This document shows positions 16,309 through 28,836 of a stretch of DNA of 64,000 bases, piece after piece. Position 1 is the stretch's first letter, and each line of letters starts with the position of its first letter. Source of the DNA: DASXRA01 sp036506155 (GTDB lineage Bacteria; Actinomycetota; Actinomycetes; Mycobacteriales; Jatrophihabitantaceae); NCBI GenBank assembly GCA_036506155.1, contig DASXSF010000035.1, positions 62,001 through 126,000 on the forward strand, written 5' to 3'. A program made the position numbers and the translations under genes. The notes beneath the pieces are model-generated. The model was not told the DNA's origin. It ran no database searches and saw nothing but the letters and a program-made list of their open reading frames with translations.

Positions 16309-17979
16309 ATGCTCAGTCAGAAATCGCGCACTCGACGCTGGCTGGTCATCTTCGCGGCGGCGGTCGCCGTCGTGGCCGGAGCTACAGCGTCGGCGTCGGC
16401 CTCGGCCACCCAAGCGTCGACGCAGTCGGCGAACCAGCACATGAGCATCAACTGCGAATACAGCACGCTGTGCCCTGACGTCGTCGACTCGGCACAAGTG
16501 TCCGGCGAGGACCGCTACGTGGGGCATGACGAACCCTCGTTGCTGTTCTATTCGAACAAGCCCGGCGCCGGGAACAACACGAGCTACTCGGTCACGCTGC
16601 CGCGCGACCCGACGCCGGGTCAGCCCACGCAACCGGGCAAGGGCTACAACTTCGAGCTCAACGGCGCACTGTGGTTCGGAATGGCGCTGTGCGACACCCA
16701 GTCCTACCCGGAGCAGGTGTCGACGTGCCCGCCCGACAGTGACAGCAACATCGTCGATCCCGCCGTATCGCCCAACCACCCCGGAACCGCGTTCCTGGAA
16801 CTGCAGTTCTATCCGCCGGGTTGGGTGCCGTGGCCGACTTGGGCCGTCGCCATCGGAGCGGACACCTGCAGCCCCACCCAATGGTGCGCGGCGATGAACG
16901 TCTTCAGCCTGTTGGAGGACCCCGTCGCGGGAACCATTCAGAATCCGACCTGTCGCGCCCGCGTCGGCCTTGAGACCTTCCAGTTCGCGTTCGTCACCAA
17001 GAACGGCGTCGCCCAGGCACCGGCGAACCCGATCGACTCCACGCTCGCCACCTTCACGCCGAACGCGAAGCAGGACCTCTTCATGAATTCTGGCGACCGG
17101 TTGCAGCTCAGCATTCACGACACTCCGGACGGCGTACAGGCGCAGATCAACGACCTGTCCAACAACAAGTCCGGTTCGATGACGGCGAGCCCGGCCAACG
17201 GGTTCACCCAGATCCAATACGACCCGACCGGCACCAGCTGCAACGCGATCCCCTACGCGTTCCACCCCATGTACAGCACCGCATCTGAGCAGACCCGCGT
17301 GATCTGGGCGGCGCACAGCTACAACGTCGCCTTCTCCGACGAGATCGGCCACTTCCAGTTCTGCAACGGCGCGACCGTCCCGGCCACGCAGTTCGGCCTG
17401 GACAGCGCCGGCAACCCGATCGTGTGCCCGGCCGGCAACACCGAGGGCAGCGGCCCCGACCAGCGACCCACCGACGGCGACAATGACTTCTGCTTCCCGC
17501 CGTCCGCATCCCTACTGGTCAGGGTGCAGGGGTGTACCGAGACGAACGTCGGATTCGACGGGGTCTCCTACACACCGGTCTGGCCGGACGGTAATACCCG
17601 GCTGCACCCCACACCGTTCCGGTTCACCAGCGCACTGACCGGGCCGAACCACGACCAGGCCTTCGAACGCACGGCGTTCGAAGCCGATCTGCCCGCGGTG
17701 GAACCTACCTGCAACCGCACTACCGGTGTCGGCTGCACGCTGATCCCGCAGACCGACTCCGGGACGCCTGCGCAGTTCTACCCGTTCTTTACCAACACCG
17801 ACGTCCGCGGCACGTGCACTTGGCAGTTCGGCAATACCACCCCGGGCGTCACCCGCGACTTCGGCCGCAACGACCAGTACGGCGCACTGCTGCCGCTGAC
17901 CTACCTGCGCTTCGGCGGTGGTGGCGCCACGCGCGTCCTGTTCAACAACTTCCGCAACATCATCGACAACCCGTGCTAG
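16309..17979 (+). CDS. Secreted Cys-rich protein of unknown function
   Basis: The 556-residue exported protein has an Arg-rich start and an h-region (SRTRRWLVIFAAAVAVVAGAT), with cleavage probably after ASASA near residue 30. The mature part is rich in Pro, Asn, aromatic residues and at least twelve cysteines (for example SINCEYSTLCPDV, ADTCSPTQWCAAM, NPTCRARVG, CNRTTGVGCTL), so several disulfides are likely. The pattern suggests an extracellular beta-sandwich protein. I recognise no catalytic motif. ATG at 16309 is chosen over an in-frame upstream start because AAGGGA precedes it. The 238 bases upstream contain a hairpin (GGCCGCCG with CGGCGGCC) and no other gene. Confidence 0.7.
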   Translation: MLSQKSRTRRWLVIFAAAVAVVAGATASASASATQASTQSANQHMSINCEYSTLCPDVVDSAQVSGEDRYVGHDEPSLLFYSNKPGAGNNTSYSVTLPRDPTPGQPTQPGKGYNFELNGALWFGMALCDTQSYPEQVSTCPPDSDSNIVDPAVSPNHPGTAFLELQFYPPGWVPWPTWAVAIGADTCSPTQWCAAMNVFSLLEDPVAGTIQNPTCRARVGLETFQFAFVTKNGVAQAPANPIDSTLATFTPNAKQDLFMNSGDRLQLSIHDTPDGVQAQINDLSNNKSGSMTASPANGFTQIQYDPTGTSCNAIPYAFHPMYSTASEQTRVIWAAHSYNVAFSDEIGHFQFCNGATVPATQFGLDSAGNPIVCPAGNTEGSGPDQRPTDGDNDFCFPPSASLLVRVQGCTETNVGFDGVSYTPVWPDGNTRLHPTPFRFTSALTGPNHDQAFERTAFEADLPAVEPTCNRTTGVGCTLIPQTDSGTPAQFYPFFTNTDVRGTCTWQFGNTTPGVTRDFGRNDQYGALLPLTYLRFGGGGATRVLFNNFRNIIDNPC

Positions 17980-18024
17980 TGCCGTGAATCAACTAATTCG
18001 TGGATAGGTCGGCCGAGGGGAGAC

Positions 18025-19848
<1,824 letters not shown>

Positions 19849-19999
19849 CGCGAATCTCCTCGTCAGTCCTCGTTGACTGCTCATGCCGCGTGCCGGCGGA
19901 GTCGGTGCGGCTTGATGGTCGGGGATTCGAATGACTGTACTTCCCGGCAGCGCTTACAAGTCCGGGTTCTGCTGCGTCGCTGCTCACAGGGTGGTCGGG

Positions 20000-20416
20000 T
20001 TAGCGGTGAAGCGTGAGACCTTTGGTCACATTGTCGACGTCGCGGCGCTGTCCCCGAAGCGCGATGCCGACCACGTTCAGATCGGCTTGCGCGACGGCGG
20101 CTACCGCCGCGCGATTGTCGATGTCGTTGCCGGTGGCGAACAGCTGCTCGGTGTAGATCGCCGGGACGATGCCGCGGGCCAGCGCCCGATCCAGGCTGCG
20201 GCGCAGGCCGTCGGAGTCCGCGGCGAACACGAGAACCGGCTGGCCGAACATTGGTGCGTACTTGGTGCCGTCGGCGTCCTGGTACGCCTCGCCGACCGCC
20301 TCAGGCGCAGTGTGGGCAATGCCGCTGCTTACGAACGCGGTGAGGTTGAGTTTCTGCCAGGTGGCCAGATCATCGCGGACGACGATCACGATCTTGGTAT
20401 CGGGTTGCGTGCTCAT
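20000..20416 (-). CDS. DUF2000 family protein
   Basis: The 138-residue cytosolic protein matches DUF2000, a small alpha/beta fold related to peptidyl-tRNA hydrolase 2. The conserved start KIVIVVRDDLATWQKLNLTAFVSSG and the segment PMFGQPVLVFAADSDGLRR are visible. Biochemical function is unknown. It is divergent from an Lrp/AsnC regulator across an 80-bp gap with a perfect palindrome, so it is probably the regulator's target and may process an amino-acid-related compound. ATG at 20416 is chosen over an upstream open extension that would cover the palindrome. Confidence 0.8.
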   Translation of the reverse strand: MSTQPDTKIVIVVRDDLATWQKLNLTAFVSSGIAHTAPEAVGEAYQDADGTKYAPMFGQPVLVFAADSDGLRRSLDRALARGIVPAIYTEQLFATGNDIDNRAAVAAVAQADLNVVGIALRGQRRDVDNVTKGLTLHR

Positions 20417-20459
20417 CACGCCCAACCGTAGGACAATCACCGGCAATTCCACGACTGCA

Positions 20460-20474
20460 CCGAACCAGGTTCGG
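20460..20474. promoter_or_regulatory. Candidate Lrp operator CCGAACCAGGTTCGG
   Basis: A perfect 7-1-7 palindrome lies between the divergent DUF2000 and Lrp/AsnC genes, 22 bases before the regulator's ATG. Lrp-family proteins bind such dyads and often autoregulate. Confidence 0.55.
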
Positions 20475-20496
20475 CAAGTCGGCGACAGGGGCGGAT

Positions 20497-20949
20497 ATGG
20501 ACGAACTTGATTCGGCACTCGTGGCCGCATTGCAGGCCGACGGTCGGCGCAGCAATCGGGACGTCGCGTCGCACCTCGGCGTCGCGCCGTCGACCGCGCT
20601 CGAGCGGACGCGTGGGCTGCGCGATCGCGGCGTGATCACCGGCTACCACGCCGTGGCTGACCTGGCCGCGCTCGGCCGCCCGGTTCAGGCGATGATCTTC
20701 GTACGGTTGCGCCCCCAGTCACGGGCGATCATGCACGGGTTCCGCGATTTCGTGGCCGGGCTACCCGAGACGCTGAACGTGTACATCATCACCGGGTTCG
20801 AGGACACTCTCGTTCACGTCGCGGTCCCCACCCCGCAGGCGTTGCAGGATTTCGTGCTCGACTCGCTCACCAAGCGACCCGAGGTCGCGGACGTGCGCAC
20901 CGCGGTGGTGTTCGAGCACGTCCGCAACCACGTGGTCCGGCCCGCCTAG
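20497..20949 (+). CDS. Lrp/AsnC-family transcriptional regulator
   Basis: The 150-residue protein has an N-terminal AsnC helix-turn-helix (LDSALVAALQADGRRSNRDVASHLGVAPSTALERTRGLRDRGVITGY) and a C-terminal RAM ligand-binding domain (ETLNVYIITGFEDTLVHVAVPTPQALQDFV). It likely senses an amino acid and controls the divergent DUF2000 gene through the palindrome at 20460-20474. ATG at 20497 follows AGGGGCGG. Confidence 0.92.
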   Translation: MDELDSALVAALQADGRRSNRDVASHLGVAPSTALERTRGLRDRGVITGYHAVADLAALGRPVQAMIFVRLRPQSRAIMHGFRDFVAGLPETLNVYIITGFEDTLVHVAVPTPQALQDFVLDSLTKRPEVADVRTAVVFEHVRNHVVRPA

Positions 20950-20956
20950 TCCGGCG

Positions 20957-22126
20957 TCAGCCGCTGACGCGCACGACGGCGCCGCTTCCTGCGACGGGGC
21001 TGGAGGAGTTGACGGTGACGTACATCGCGCCGTCCGGTCCTTGGGCGATGCCGCCCGGCAGCGGCAGCATGCCCGCGCCGATGTGGGTCAGCTGATCCGG
21101 GTGCGCGAAGGGGATGCGGACCAGGTCACCGGGCGGGCCCGAGGTCGGCGCGAACATCTCCGTCGCCCAGAAGTTGCCGGCGCGGTCGAATGTGCATGCC
21201 GTCGCGGTGGTCAGCCCGGTGGCCCAGAGCGTCGGGGCGGTCGGGTAGTTCGCGTTCGGGTTGACCCGCCAGACGTCCGCCCCGCCCGTCTGACCGAGCG
21301 CGAACAGGTCGAGGAGGTGGAGCGTCGCGACGTAGAGCATGCCGTCCGGTCCCTGGGCGATGCAGGTGGGCGTGGCGTCCCGGAACGGTGGAGCGGTTTC
21401 GTTGGGGATGTAGGCGATCACCCGGGTCGTGCCGTCAGGCATGATCTCACTGATCGTGTTCGCGCCGGCGTCAGCGACGAACGTCCGGGTGCCGCCGCCC
21501 GCGCCCTTGGTGACGAGTACGCCGTACGGGTTGGAGTCGGGGAAGTCGTCCGGGAACAGCTCCGTGCGGTCGCCGGTCCAGGCATACATCTGGTCGCCGA
21601 CGTCGGACCGGCTGCTGGCTGCGCCGCTGGCGCCGTCGAGCCGGAACAGGTGGCCCATCTGCTGCGTGTTGATCGTGCCCCCCGAGTCGGCCGCGATGCC
21701 GTCGTGCGACTCGCTCATGATCATGGCGAGCTGGCAGCCCATGCGCTGACCGGGGCTGTTCTTCATGCATCCGTTGCCGACTGCGCTGATACCCGCGGGA
21801 CCGAGGACATCAGGCGGCTGGCCCGGCAGTTCGGAGATGAACGCCGACTCGAAGCCGGTTTGCCACGCCGCAACGGACGAGCCGGCGGAGTATTTGCTGA
21901 CCCGCCCGCTGTGCGTCAACCCGAAGTCGCCGGTGCCTGCCACGCCGGCTTCGGCGACGTACATGCTGCCCTGTTGGTCGAACGCGATACCGCGCGGCGC
22001 GTTCAATCCGCCGACGACGGTGGTGATGCTCGGTGCGGCCACCGTCGGTGCAGCCGCGATCAGGGTGCCGACGAGAGTGCCCACAGCGGCCAGCGTGGCC
22101 GCCAGGGCGCGATGCGTTGTCTTCAA
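20957..22126 (-). CDS. Secreted ScyD/ScyE-family NHL-like beta-propeller protein
   Basis: The 389-residue protein has a signal peptide (ATLAAVGTLVGTLIAAAPTVAA, cleavage near residue 32). Beta-propeller motifs follow, such as NAPRGIAFDQQGSMYVAEAG, GPDGMLYVATLHLL and GIAQGPDGAMYVTVNSS. This matches the ScyD/ScyE family, named after cyanobacterial scytonemin genes but widespread in actinobacteria with unknown function. A TTG at 22126 is the best start because AGGGGG lies seven bases before it and the signal peptide begins there. An upstream open extension lacks support. Confidence 0.78.
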   Translation of the reverse strand: MKTTHRALAATLAAVGTLVGTLIAAAPTVAAPSITTVVGGLNAPRGIAFDQQGSMYVAEAGVAGTGDFGLTHSGRVSKYSAGSSVAAWQTGFESAFISELPGQPPDVLGPAGISAVGNGCMKNSPGQRMGCQLAMIMSESHDGIAADSGGTINTQQMGHLFRLDGASGAASSRSDVGDQMYAWTGDRTELFPDDFPDSNPYGVLVTKGAGGGTRTFVADAGANTISEIMPDGTTRVIAYIPNETAPPFRDATPTCIAQGPDGMLYVATLHLLDLFALGQTGGADVWRVNPNANYPTAPTLWATGLTTATACTFDRAGNFWATEMFAPTSGPPGDLVRIPFAHPDQLTHIGAGMLPLPGGIAQGPDGAMYVTVNSSSPVAGSGAVVRVSG

Positions 22127-22196
22127 GGCGCGTCCCCCTACACGTCGAAAAGGTCGCCGCGGGGGTCGGCGCGTGACGCGGTGAGCGTAACCGATT

Positions 22197-22236
22197 GCGC
22201 AACCCCTGGCGGCCCCAGACCGCCGGAGGGTTGCGC
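22197..22236. terminator. Strong hairpin downstream of the TldE-like gene
   Basis: GCGCAACCCCTGGCGG pairs with CCGCCGGAGGGTTGCGC with one mismatch or bulge around a 7-base loop. It lies 13 bases after the TldE-like stop (minus strand) and about 70 bases before the next gene's start, so it most likely terminates the tldD-tldE transcript. Confidence 0.6.
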
Positions 22237-22248
22237 GGCCGGGCGCGC

Positions 22249-23621
22249 TCAGGACGCCTGGCTGACCGTGGACATGTTGAAGTCCGGAACGCGGACCGGC
22301 GGCATCGCCGTGCGGGCGAAGTAGTCGTTCCACTCGCGGGGCAGCGTGTACTCGGTGCGCCCCACCTCGGTGATGCGCCCGAGCAGGTCGATCGGCGACT
22401 CGTTGAACCGGTAGTTGTTCACCGCACCGCGCACGGCGCCGTCCTCGACGAGGAACACGCCGTCGCGGGTCAGGCCGGTGAGGAGCAGCGTCTGCGGGTC
22501 GACCTCGCGGATGTACCAGAGGCACGTGAGGAGCAGGCCACGCTCAGTGGAAGCGACCATGTCGTCGAGCGACGCGTTGCCCTTGCCGTCGAGCATCAGG
22601 TTCCCGATGAACAGCCGCGGCTCGGCATTCGTCCTCGTGGCCCAGGACCGGGTGCGGGCCAGGTTGGCGAGCGTGCCGTTCTCGATCCACGACGTCGCCG
22701 ACACGGGCGCCCCATTGTCGAACACCGACTGCAGCCCGCCCTCGGACGCCGTCACGATCTCGAACGGCGGGCAGGCGAGGTGTGGCTCGGCCGGGTCGCT
22801 GCGCAGCGTCAGCGGCAGCGTCGACAGTTGCTCACCGATGCGAGTCGTGCCGTTGGGACCGGCGAAGACGTTGCGCCCCTCCTCGGCGTCCCGCGCCGAC
22901 GCCGTCCAGTACGTGTAGATCATCAGGTCCGCGACGGCGCCGGGCGGCAGAATCGTCTCGTACCGGCCGGCGGGCAGCTCCACCGAGGTGGCCGCCCAGT
23001 CGAGGCGCGTGTTGAGCTGCTCGATCGCAGCGTCCAGCGCAACGTCGGAGAAATCGCGGGTATGGATGCCCGCCCACGCCGAACGGGTGTAGTCGTCGGA
23101 CTTGCCGTTCAGCTCCACCCGCCCGTTCGGCTGGTCGAAGCGGCGGCGCAGTCCCGTGGACGAGCCGACGAACGTCGAGGTCATCTGGTGCTCGGCGAAC
23201 CCGAACAGCAGCCGGCCGTTCTTGCCCGCCTGCTTGAACGCCGTCCCGAGCTCCGGCGCGAACCGCGTGAACACGTCGACGCTCGTCGTGGCCGGGTCCG
23301 CATCCCAGTCGTCATCGGTGTCGTACGGGTCGACGAGCGGGGCGAAGTCGTCGGCCGGCGACGCGTCCCAGGCGGCCGCCTCGCTGGCCCCGACCAGTGC
23401 GGCCAGCTCGTCGGGCGTGCTGACCGAGCGGGTGACGACGCCGGCGCTCTCGCCGGCCACCGATACGACGGTGACCGAACGCGAGGTCATCTGCCCGTTC
23501 GTCGTCAGGCTGTTGTTCGCCCACCGCAGGTTCGTTTCGGTGTGCTCGGACGCAACCACGACACAACCGTCCACAGTGGACAGCCGCAGCGCCTGCTCGA
23601 CGAACTCCTGGACCTGTGCCA

Positions 23622-23622
<1 letters not shown>
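22249..23622 (-). CDS. TldD/PmbA-family protein (TldE-like subunit)
   Basis: The 457-residue protein is the inactive partner of TldD in the TldD/TldE metalloprotease. It lacks the HExxxH zinc motif but keeps the PmbA C-terminal region (SGLTRDGVFLVEDGAVRGAVNNYRFNESP-type, seen near residues 385-415). Known TldD/E complexes cleave small peptides and mature ribosomally made peptides. Its ATG overlaps the TldD stop in TAATG, so the two are made together. No RiPP precursor is seen nearby, so housekeeping peptide proteolysis is more likely. Confidence 0.88.
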
Positions 23623-25127
<1,505 letters not shown>

Positions 25128-25250
25128 GCCCGCAACGTTATCCGCTACCGATGACTCGTTTTCGGCGCCCTAGATCGCGAATCCTTAAGGCGCTATATGC
25201 CCGTTATGGCGGAGCCGGAGTCCCCGGCGGCCGCCTGCTTGGATGGTGCG

Positions 25251-25754
25251 GTGAGCGCGTACCGCGTCTGCTTCGTCTGCTCAGGCAACATCTGCCGCTC
25301 GCCCACGGCCGAAGCGGTGCTTGTGTCGATGCTGCGCGCGGCCGGAATCAGCGGGGTCGAGGTGGATTCGGCGGGCAGCGGCGACTGGCACGCAGGCGAC
25401 GACATGGACCGCCGCGCCCGCGCCACGCTGGTCGCCCACGGGTACCGTGCGCCCCGGCACACGGCGAAGCAGTTCAGGGCGGCCGACTTCGCGAGCCGCG
25501 ACCTGGTCGTGGCCCTCGACCGCGGCCACGAGGCGCGGCTCACGCACATCGCCGGGCTGGCTGGTGACCCCGAGGCGGCGCGCGAGAAGATCGTGCTGCT
25601 GCGCTCGTACGATCCCGGCGCTGACGACCTGGACGTCCCGGATCCGTACTACGACGGCCCGGACGGCTTCCTCGAGGTGCTCCGGCAAATCGAGCGTGCG
25701 TGTGCCGGGCTGCGTGACCGCCTGGCTCAGCAGACGGAAAGCCCGCCGCTGTAG
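25251..25754 (+). CDS. Low-molecular-weight protein tyrosine phosphatase
   Basis: The ~167-residue protein has the LMW-PTP P-loop CSGNICRSP (nucleophile C10, with R16) and the general-acid loop VPDPYYDG. It resembles mycobacterial PtpA, a secreted or cytosolic phosphotyrosine phosphatase. The start is ambiguous: GTG at 25251 gives a family-like N-terminus (MSAYRVCFVCSGN), while in-frame ATGs at 25197 and 25206 would add 15-18 residues. Its last 28 bases overlap the convergent lipoprotein gene. Confidence 0.88.
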   Translation: MSAYRVCFVCSGNICRSPTAEAVLVSMLRAAGISGVEVDSAGSGDWHAGDDMDRRARATLVAHGYRAPRHTAKQFRAADFASRDLVVALDRGHEARLTHIAGLAGDPEAAREKIVLLRSYDPGADDLDVPDPYYDGPDGFLEVLRQIERACAGLRDRLAQQTESPPL

Positions 25755-27160
25755 CCCTTGACGAAGCTCAGCACCCGGTCCAGCCCGGTCGTGCCACGCG
25801 AGCCGTATGCCTCGTCGAGACCGACCAGGCTCAGCACCGCGTTAGTGGCCTCGTCCATATCTGGCGGCGAAAGGCCGAAGTGATTGGGGCGCGGCTTGAC
25901 GTTGATGTCCTTGGCGTACGCGCCGGTGTAGCAGCTCGCGGCGAGCAGCGCGCCGGCGTCGTCCTGGGAGCGGTCGAACAACTGGTGCCGGACCGCCAGC
26001 CCCCAGCCGTACGAGAACAGCTCACCGAGCGCGAAGTCGCCGGGCTGGTTCTGTTCGACCGTGACGTCGGCCGTCTGCTGGTCGATGCTCAGCATGGACA
26101 TGCTGTTGTAGGCCTGCTTGGCGAAGTCGACGTTGAAGTACACGGTGTTGTCGTCGGGGCAGTAGCCGAAGTTGCTGCTCGTGTCGCCGCACTTCGGGTG
26201 ATCAGCCTGGGCGATCTTGACGTCCGTCCAGTTCTTGTTGATCGACTTGGCGGCTGCCGTCCAGAACCGGTTCAGGTCGGGCTGCAGCCCGCCACCGCCT
26301 TGATCACGGGTACCGGCGTTGATGACCTGTTCAAACGGCTCGTTGCCCTGGGATGCCTGGTCGTCGGCGCTCGTGAACGGCCGTTCGGTGAAGGTGCGCT
26401 TGGCCCAGTCGGACTTGTAGCACTCGGTCACGCCGTGCTCGAAGCCGTCGGCGACGGCGGCGATGCGGTCGAAGCCGTCGCCGTGCGAGATCTCCTTCTG
26501 GTCGGCGGGCGTGTCGTCGCGGACGTTGAGGTAGCCGATCAGCGCGCGGTCGAGGTCGGCCGGTGTCGCCCGGAGGTGCGGGGCGGTGTTCTGCATCACG
26601 GTTGCCGTGAACGCTCCGGACGCGCAGTCGGCCTGTGACTCGTGCACGATCTGCGGCGCGTCCTCGTTGAACAGTCCGAGCCGCTCCTGGACGGCGTGGC
26701 CGAACTCGTGCGCGAACACCATCGCGACGAGAAGCGGGCCGTACTTGGCGCCCAGCGCCGGCACAAGGTGCTGCGAGTTGCGATCCCAGGCGATGGAGTC
26801 GTCGAGCTCGCAGTAGAACGCGTTGTCGACGACCGCATTGGCACCTGCCTTGCTGATGCACTCGTTCAGCTTGGCGGCAGCCGAGGGGTGCGCGCCGTCG
26901 ACCGAGTACAACTTGCCCTTCAGCGCAGGTAGCTGCTTGCCGCCGGACACCGACGGATACACCTGCCGCCAGAACCGGAACACGTCGTCCAGGGAGTTCT
27001 TGACGGTCTGGTCGAACGCACCTCCGGAGTCGCCCACCACCGCAAGCGTCGAGTTCGGGGCCGTCGGCGGGGGGACGTAGCGGCCGGCCACGGTGGCTGT
27101 GCACCCGGAGACCGCCAACCCGGCTAGCAAGCTCATCGTGAGGCCGAACCGGTGTCGCAT
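25727..27160 (-). CDS. Lipoprotein with neutral zinc metallopeptidase motif
   Basis: The 477-residue protein has a lipoprotein signal (SLLAGLAVSGC, lipidated Cys20) and a zinc motif HEFGH at residues 151-155. The latter sits in the segment MVFAHEFGHAVQERLG, matching the YpfJ-like putative neutral zinc metallopeptidase family. A downstream glutamate (VHESQADCASGAF) is the likely third ligand. It would act on the outer face of the membrane. ATG at 27160 is supported by a GGGG-rich site and the signal peptide. Its end overlaps the convergent phosphatase gene. Confidence 0.83.
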   Translation of the reverse strand: MRHRFGLTMSLLAGLAVSGCTATVAGRYVPPPTAPNSTLAVVGDSGGAFDQTVKNSLDDVFRFWRQVYPSVSGGKQLPALKGKLYSVDGAHPSAAAKLNECISKAGANAVVDNAFYCELDDSIAWDRNSQHLVPALGAKYGPLLVAMVFAHEFGHAVQERLGLFNEDAPQIVHESQADCASGAFTATVMQNTAPHLRATPADLDRALIGYLNVRDDTPADQKEISHGDGFDRIAAVADGFEHGVTECYKSDWAKRTFTERPFTSADDQASQGNEPFEQVINAGTRDQGGGGLQPDLNRFWTAAAKSINKNWTDVKIAQADHPKCGDTSSNFGYCPDDNTVYFNVDFAKQAYNSMSMLSIDQQTADVTVEQNQPGDFALGELFSYGWGLAVRHQLFDRSQDDAGALLAASCYTGAYAKDINVKPRPNHFGLSPPDMDEATNAVLSLVGLDEAYGSRGTTGLDRVLSFVKGYSGGLSVC

Positions 27161-27215
27161 CGGCCTCCCCCATCCGCGACGGATCGATGGGCGCCAGTCT
27201 ATCCGGGCTAAATGA

Positions 27216-27695
27216 TCAGCCTCGGCGCCGTTCCACGAGCACAGTGTCCCGCCATACTCCGCGGTGCCGCGCGATCCGTTCTCGGACGCCGACCATGCGG
27301 AATCCGGCCGCGTAATGCAGCTCGAGGCAGGCAATGTTCTCGGGGAAGATCGAGGTCTGTAGCGTCCACAGGCCGGCCTCGTCGGCCGCCGTGACCTGCC
27401 GTTGCAGCAGCGTCCGGCCGATACCGCGGCCCTGGAACTGTTCGGCGACGTGCAGTGTCGTCTCCGCGACGCCGGCGAAGCACGATCGGGTCGAGACGAG
27501 ACGCGCTGCCGCCCACCCGACGACGACTCCCGCGAACTCGGCTACCCACCGGTGGCCCGGCAGCCATCGCGCGTCGAGCAGCTCGCGGCGCGGCACCTCG
27601 GTTTCGAACGGGACGGCGTCGTGGCTGACCGCCTCAGCGTAGATGCGCAGCACGGCTGTCCAGTCGGGCGCCATGAGCGCCCGCACCGATGTCAT
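27216..27695 (-). CDS. GNAT N-acetyltransferase (phosphinothricin acetyltransferase-like)
   Basis: The 159-residue acetyl-CoA-dependent enzyme resembles phosphinothricin/methionine-sulfoximine N-acetyltransferases: VLRIYAEAVSHDAVPFETEVP near the N-terminus and the acetyl-CoA loop QFQGRGIGRTLLQ. The C-terminal segment is NIACLELHYAAGFRMVGVRE. Housekeeping members acetylate amino-acid analogues. ATG at 27695 is chosen; CACAAT six bases upstream could be a -10 giving a leaderless mRNA. Only 28 bases separate it from the divergent nagA start. Confidence 0.85.
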   Translation of the reverse strand: MTSVRALMAPDWTAVLRIYAEAVSHDAVPFETEVPRRELLDARWLPGHRWVAEFAGVVVGWAAARLVSTRSCFAGVAETTLHVAEQFQGRGIGRTLLQRQVTAADEAGLWTLQTSIFPENIACLELHYAAGFRMVGVRERIARHRGVWRDTVLVERRRG

Positions 27696-27723
27696 CGCGT
27701 CATTGTGGCCCGTCCGTACGCTC

Positions 27724-28836
27724 ATGGGTGTGATGCTGACGAACGCCCGGCTGATTGGTAGCTCCGGCGTGCGACTCGGCTGGCTCGAAATCGAGGACGG
27801 GCGGGTGGCCGCATCAGGTGCGGGCACGCAGGACGGCATCGATCTTGGCGGGCGCTACGTCGCACCCGGGTTCGTCGACATGCACGTGCACGGGGGGGGA
27901 GGCGCCGCGTTCACCGACGACCCGCACGCGGTGGTCGACTTCCACCGGCGGCACGGCACCACCACGTGCCTGGCCAGCCTGGTCACCGCGCCGATTCCCG
28001 AGCTGGTCGAGCAGGTTGCGGCGCTCGCGCCGCTGGTCGCGTCGGGGCATGTGGCCGGCGTCCATCTCGAGGGCCCGTTCCTTTCCCCCGCCCGCCGCGG
28101 CGCGCACGACCCGGCCCTGCTGCGCGCGCCCGATGCCGCGTCCGTGGCCGCCCTGCTCGACGCGGGACGAGGCACCGTGCGCATGGTCACGATCGCCCCC
28201 GAGTTGCCCGGAGCCCTCGACGCGATAGCCCGGATCGTCGACAGCGGCGCGGTGGCAGCCATCGGGCACACCGACGCCACGTACGACGAGGCATGTGCCG
28301 GGCTCGCCGCCGGGGCCACGGTCGGTACGCACCTGTTCAATGCGATGCGGCCGTTGCACCAGCGCGAGCCGGGCGTCATCGGCGCCCTGCTCGAAGGCAA
28401 GGCCGCGTGTGAGCTCGTGTTCGACACCGTGCACGTCCACCCGGCGCTAGCCGCCTGGGTCATGCGGGTGGCCGCCGGGCGGGTCGCGCTCATCACCGAT
28501 GCCATCGCCGCGGCCGGCGTGGGGGACGGCGACTACCTGCTCGGCGGACTGGACGTCACGGTGAGCGATGGTGTCGCCCGGTTGATGCACGGAGGTTCCA
28601 TCGCGGGCAGCACGCTCACCCAGGACGTCGCATTGCGCAACGCGGTAGCTGCCGAAGTGCCGCTGCCCGACGCTGTGGCGGCGCTGACCACGGTGCCCGC
28701 ACGCGCGCTCGGGCTGCCCGCCGGCACGCTCGAGCCCGGCCGCCGTGCCGATCTCGTCGTCCTGTCCGAAGGGTTGCAGGTGGACGCGGTCATGAGCGGC
28801 GGAAACTGGATCACGCAATCGCTCAGGTTTGGGTGA
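27724..28836 (+). CDS. nagA: N-acetylglucosamine-6-phosphate deacetylase
   Basis: The 370-residue amidohydrolase removes acetate from GlcNAc-6-phosphate in amino-sugar catabolism and cell-wall recycling. Metal and substrate motifs are HVHGGGG near residue 55, HLEGPFLSP, IGHTDAT, THLFNAM, DTVHVHP and the catalytic Asp in ITDAIAA. ATG at 27724 or 27733 both fit the family start. The gene ends in a 14-base overlap with the convergent SIS-domain deaminase gene, the next enzyme of the pathway. No PTS or GlcNAc kinase gene is adjacent. Confidence 0.93.
   Translation: MGVMLTNARLIGSSGVRLGWLEIEDGRVAASGAGTQDGIDLGGRYVAPGFVDMHVHGGGGAAFTDDPHAVVDFHRRHGTTTCLASLVTAPIPELVEQVAALAPLVASGHVAGVHLEGPFLSPARRGAHDPALLRAPDAASVAALLDAGRGTVRMVTIAPELPGALDAIARIVDSGAVAAIGHTDATYDEACAGLAAGATVGTHLFNAMRPLHQREPGVIGALLEGKAACELVFDTVHVHPALAAWVMRVAAGRVALITDAIAAAGVGDGDYLLGGLDVTVSDGVARLMHGGSIAGSTLTQDVALRNAVAAEVPLPDAVAALTTVPARALGLPAGTLEPGRRADLVVLSEGLQVDAVMSGGNWITQSLRFG

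Noticed and set aside
19880..19990. tRNA-like stretch (GATTCGAAT and a TTACAAG-like loop) upstream of the PEP carboxykinase gene
   Set aside because: The putative anticodon loop is not flanked by complementary stems, and no acceptor or D-arm can be formed on either strand.
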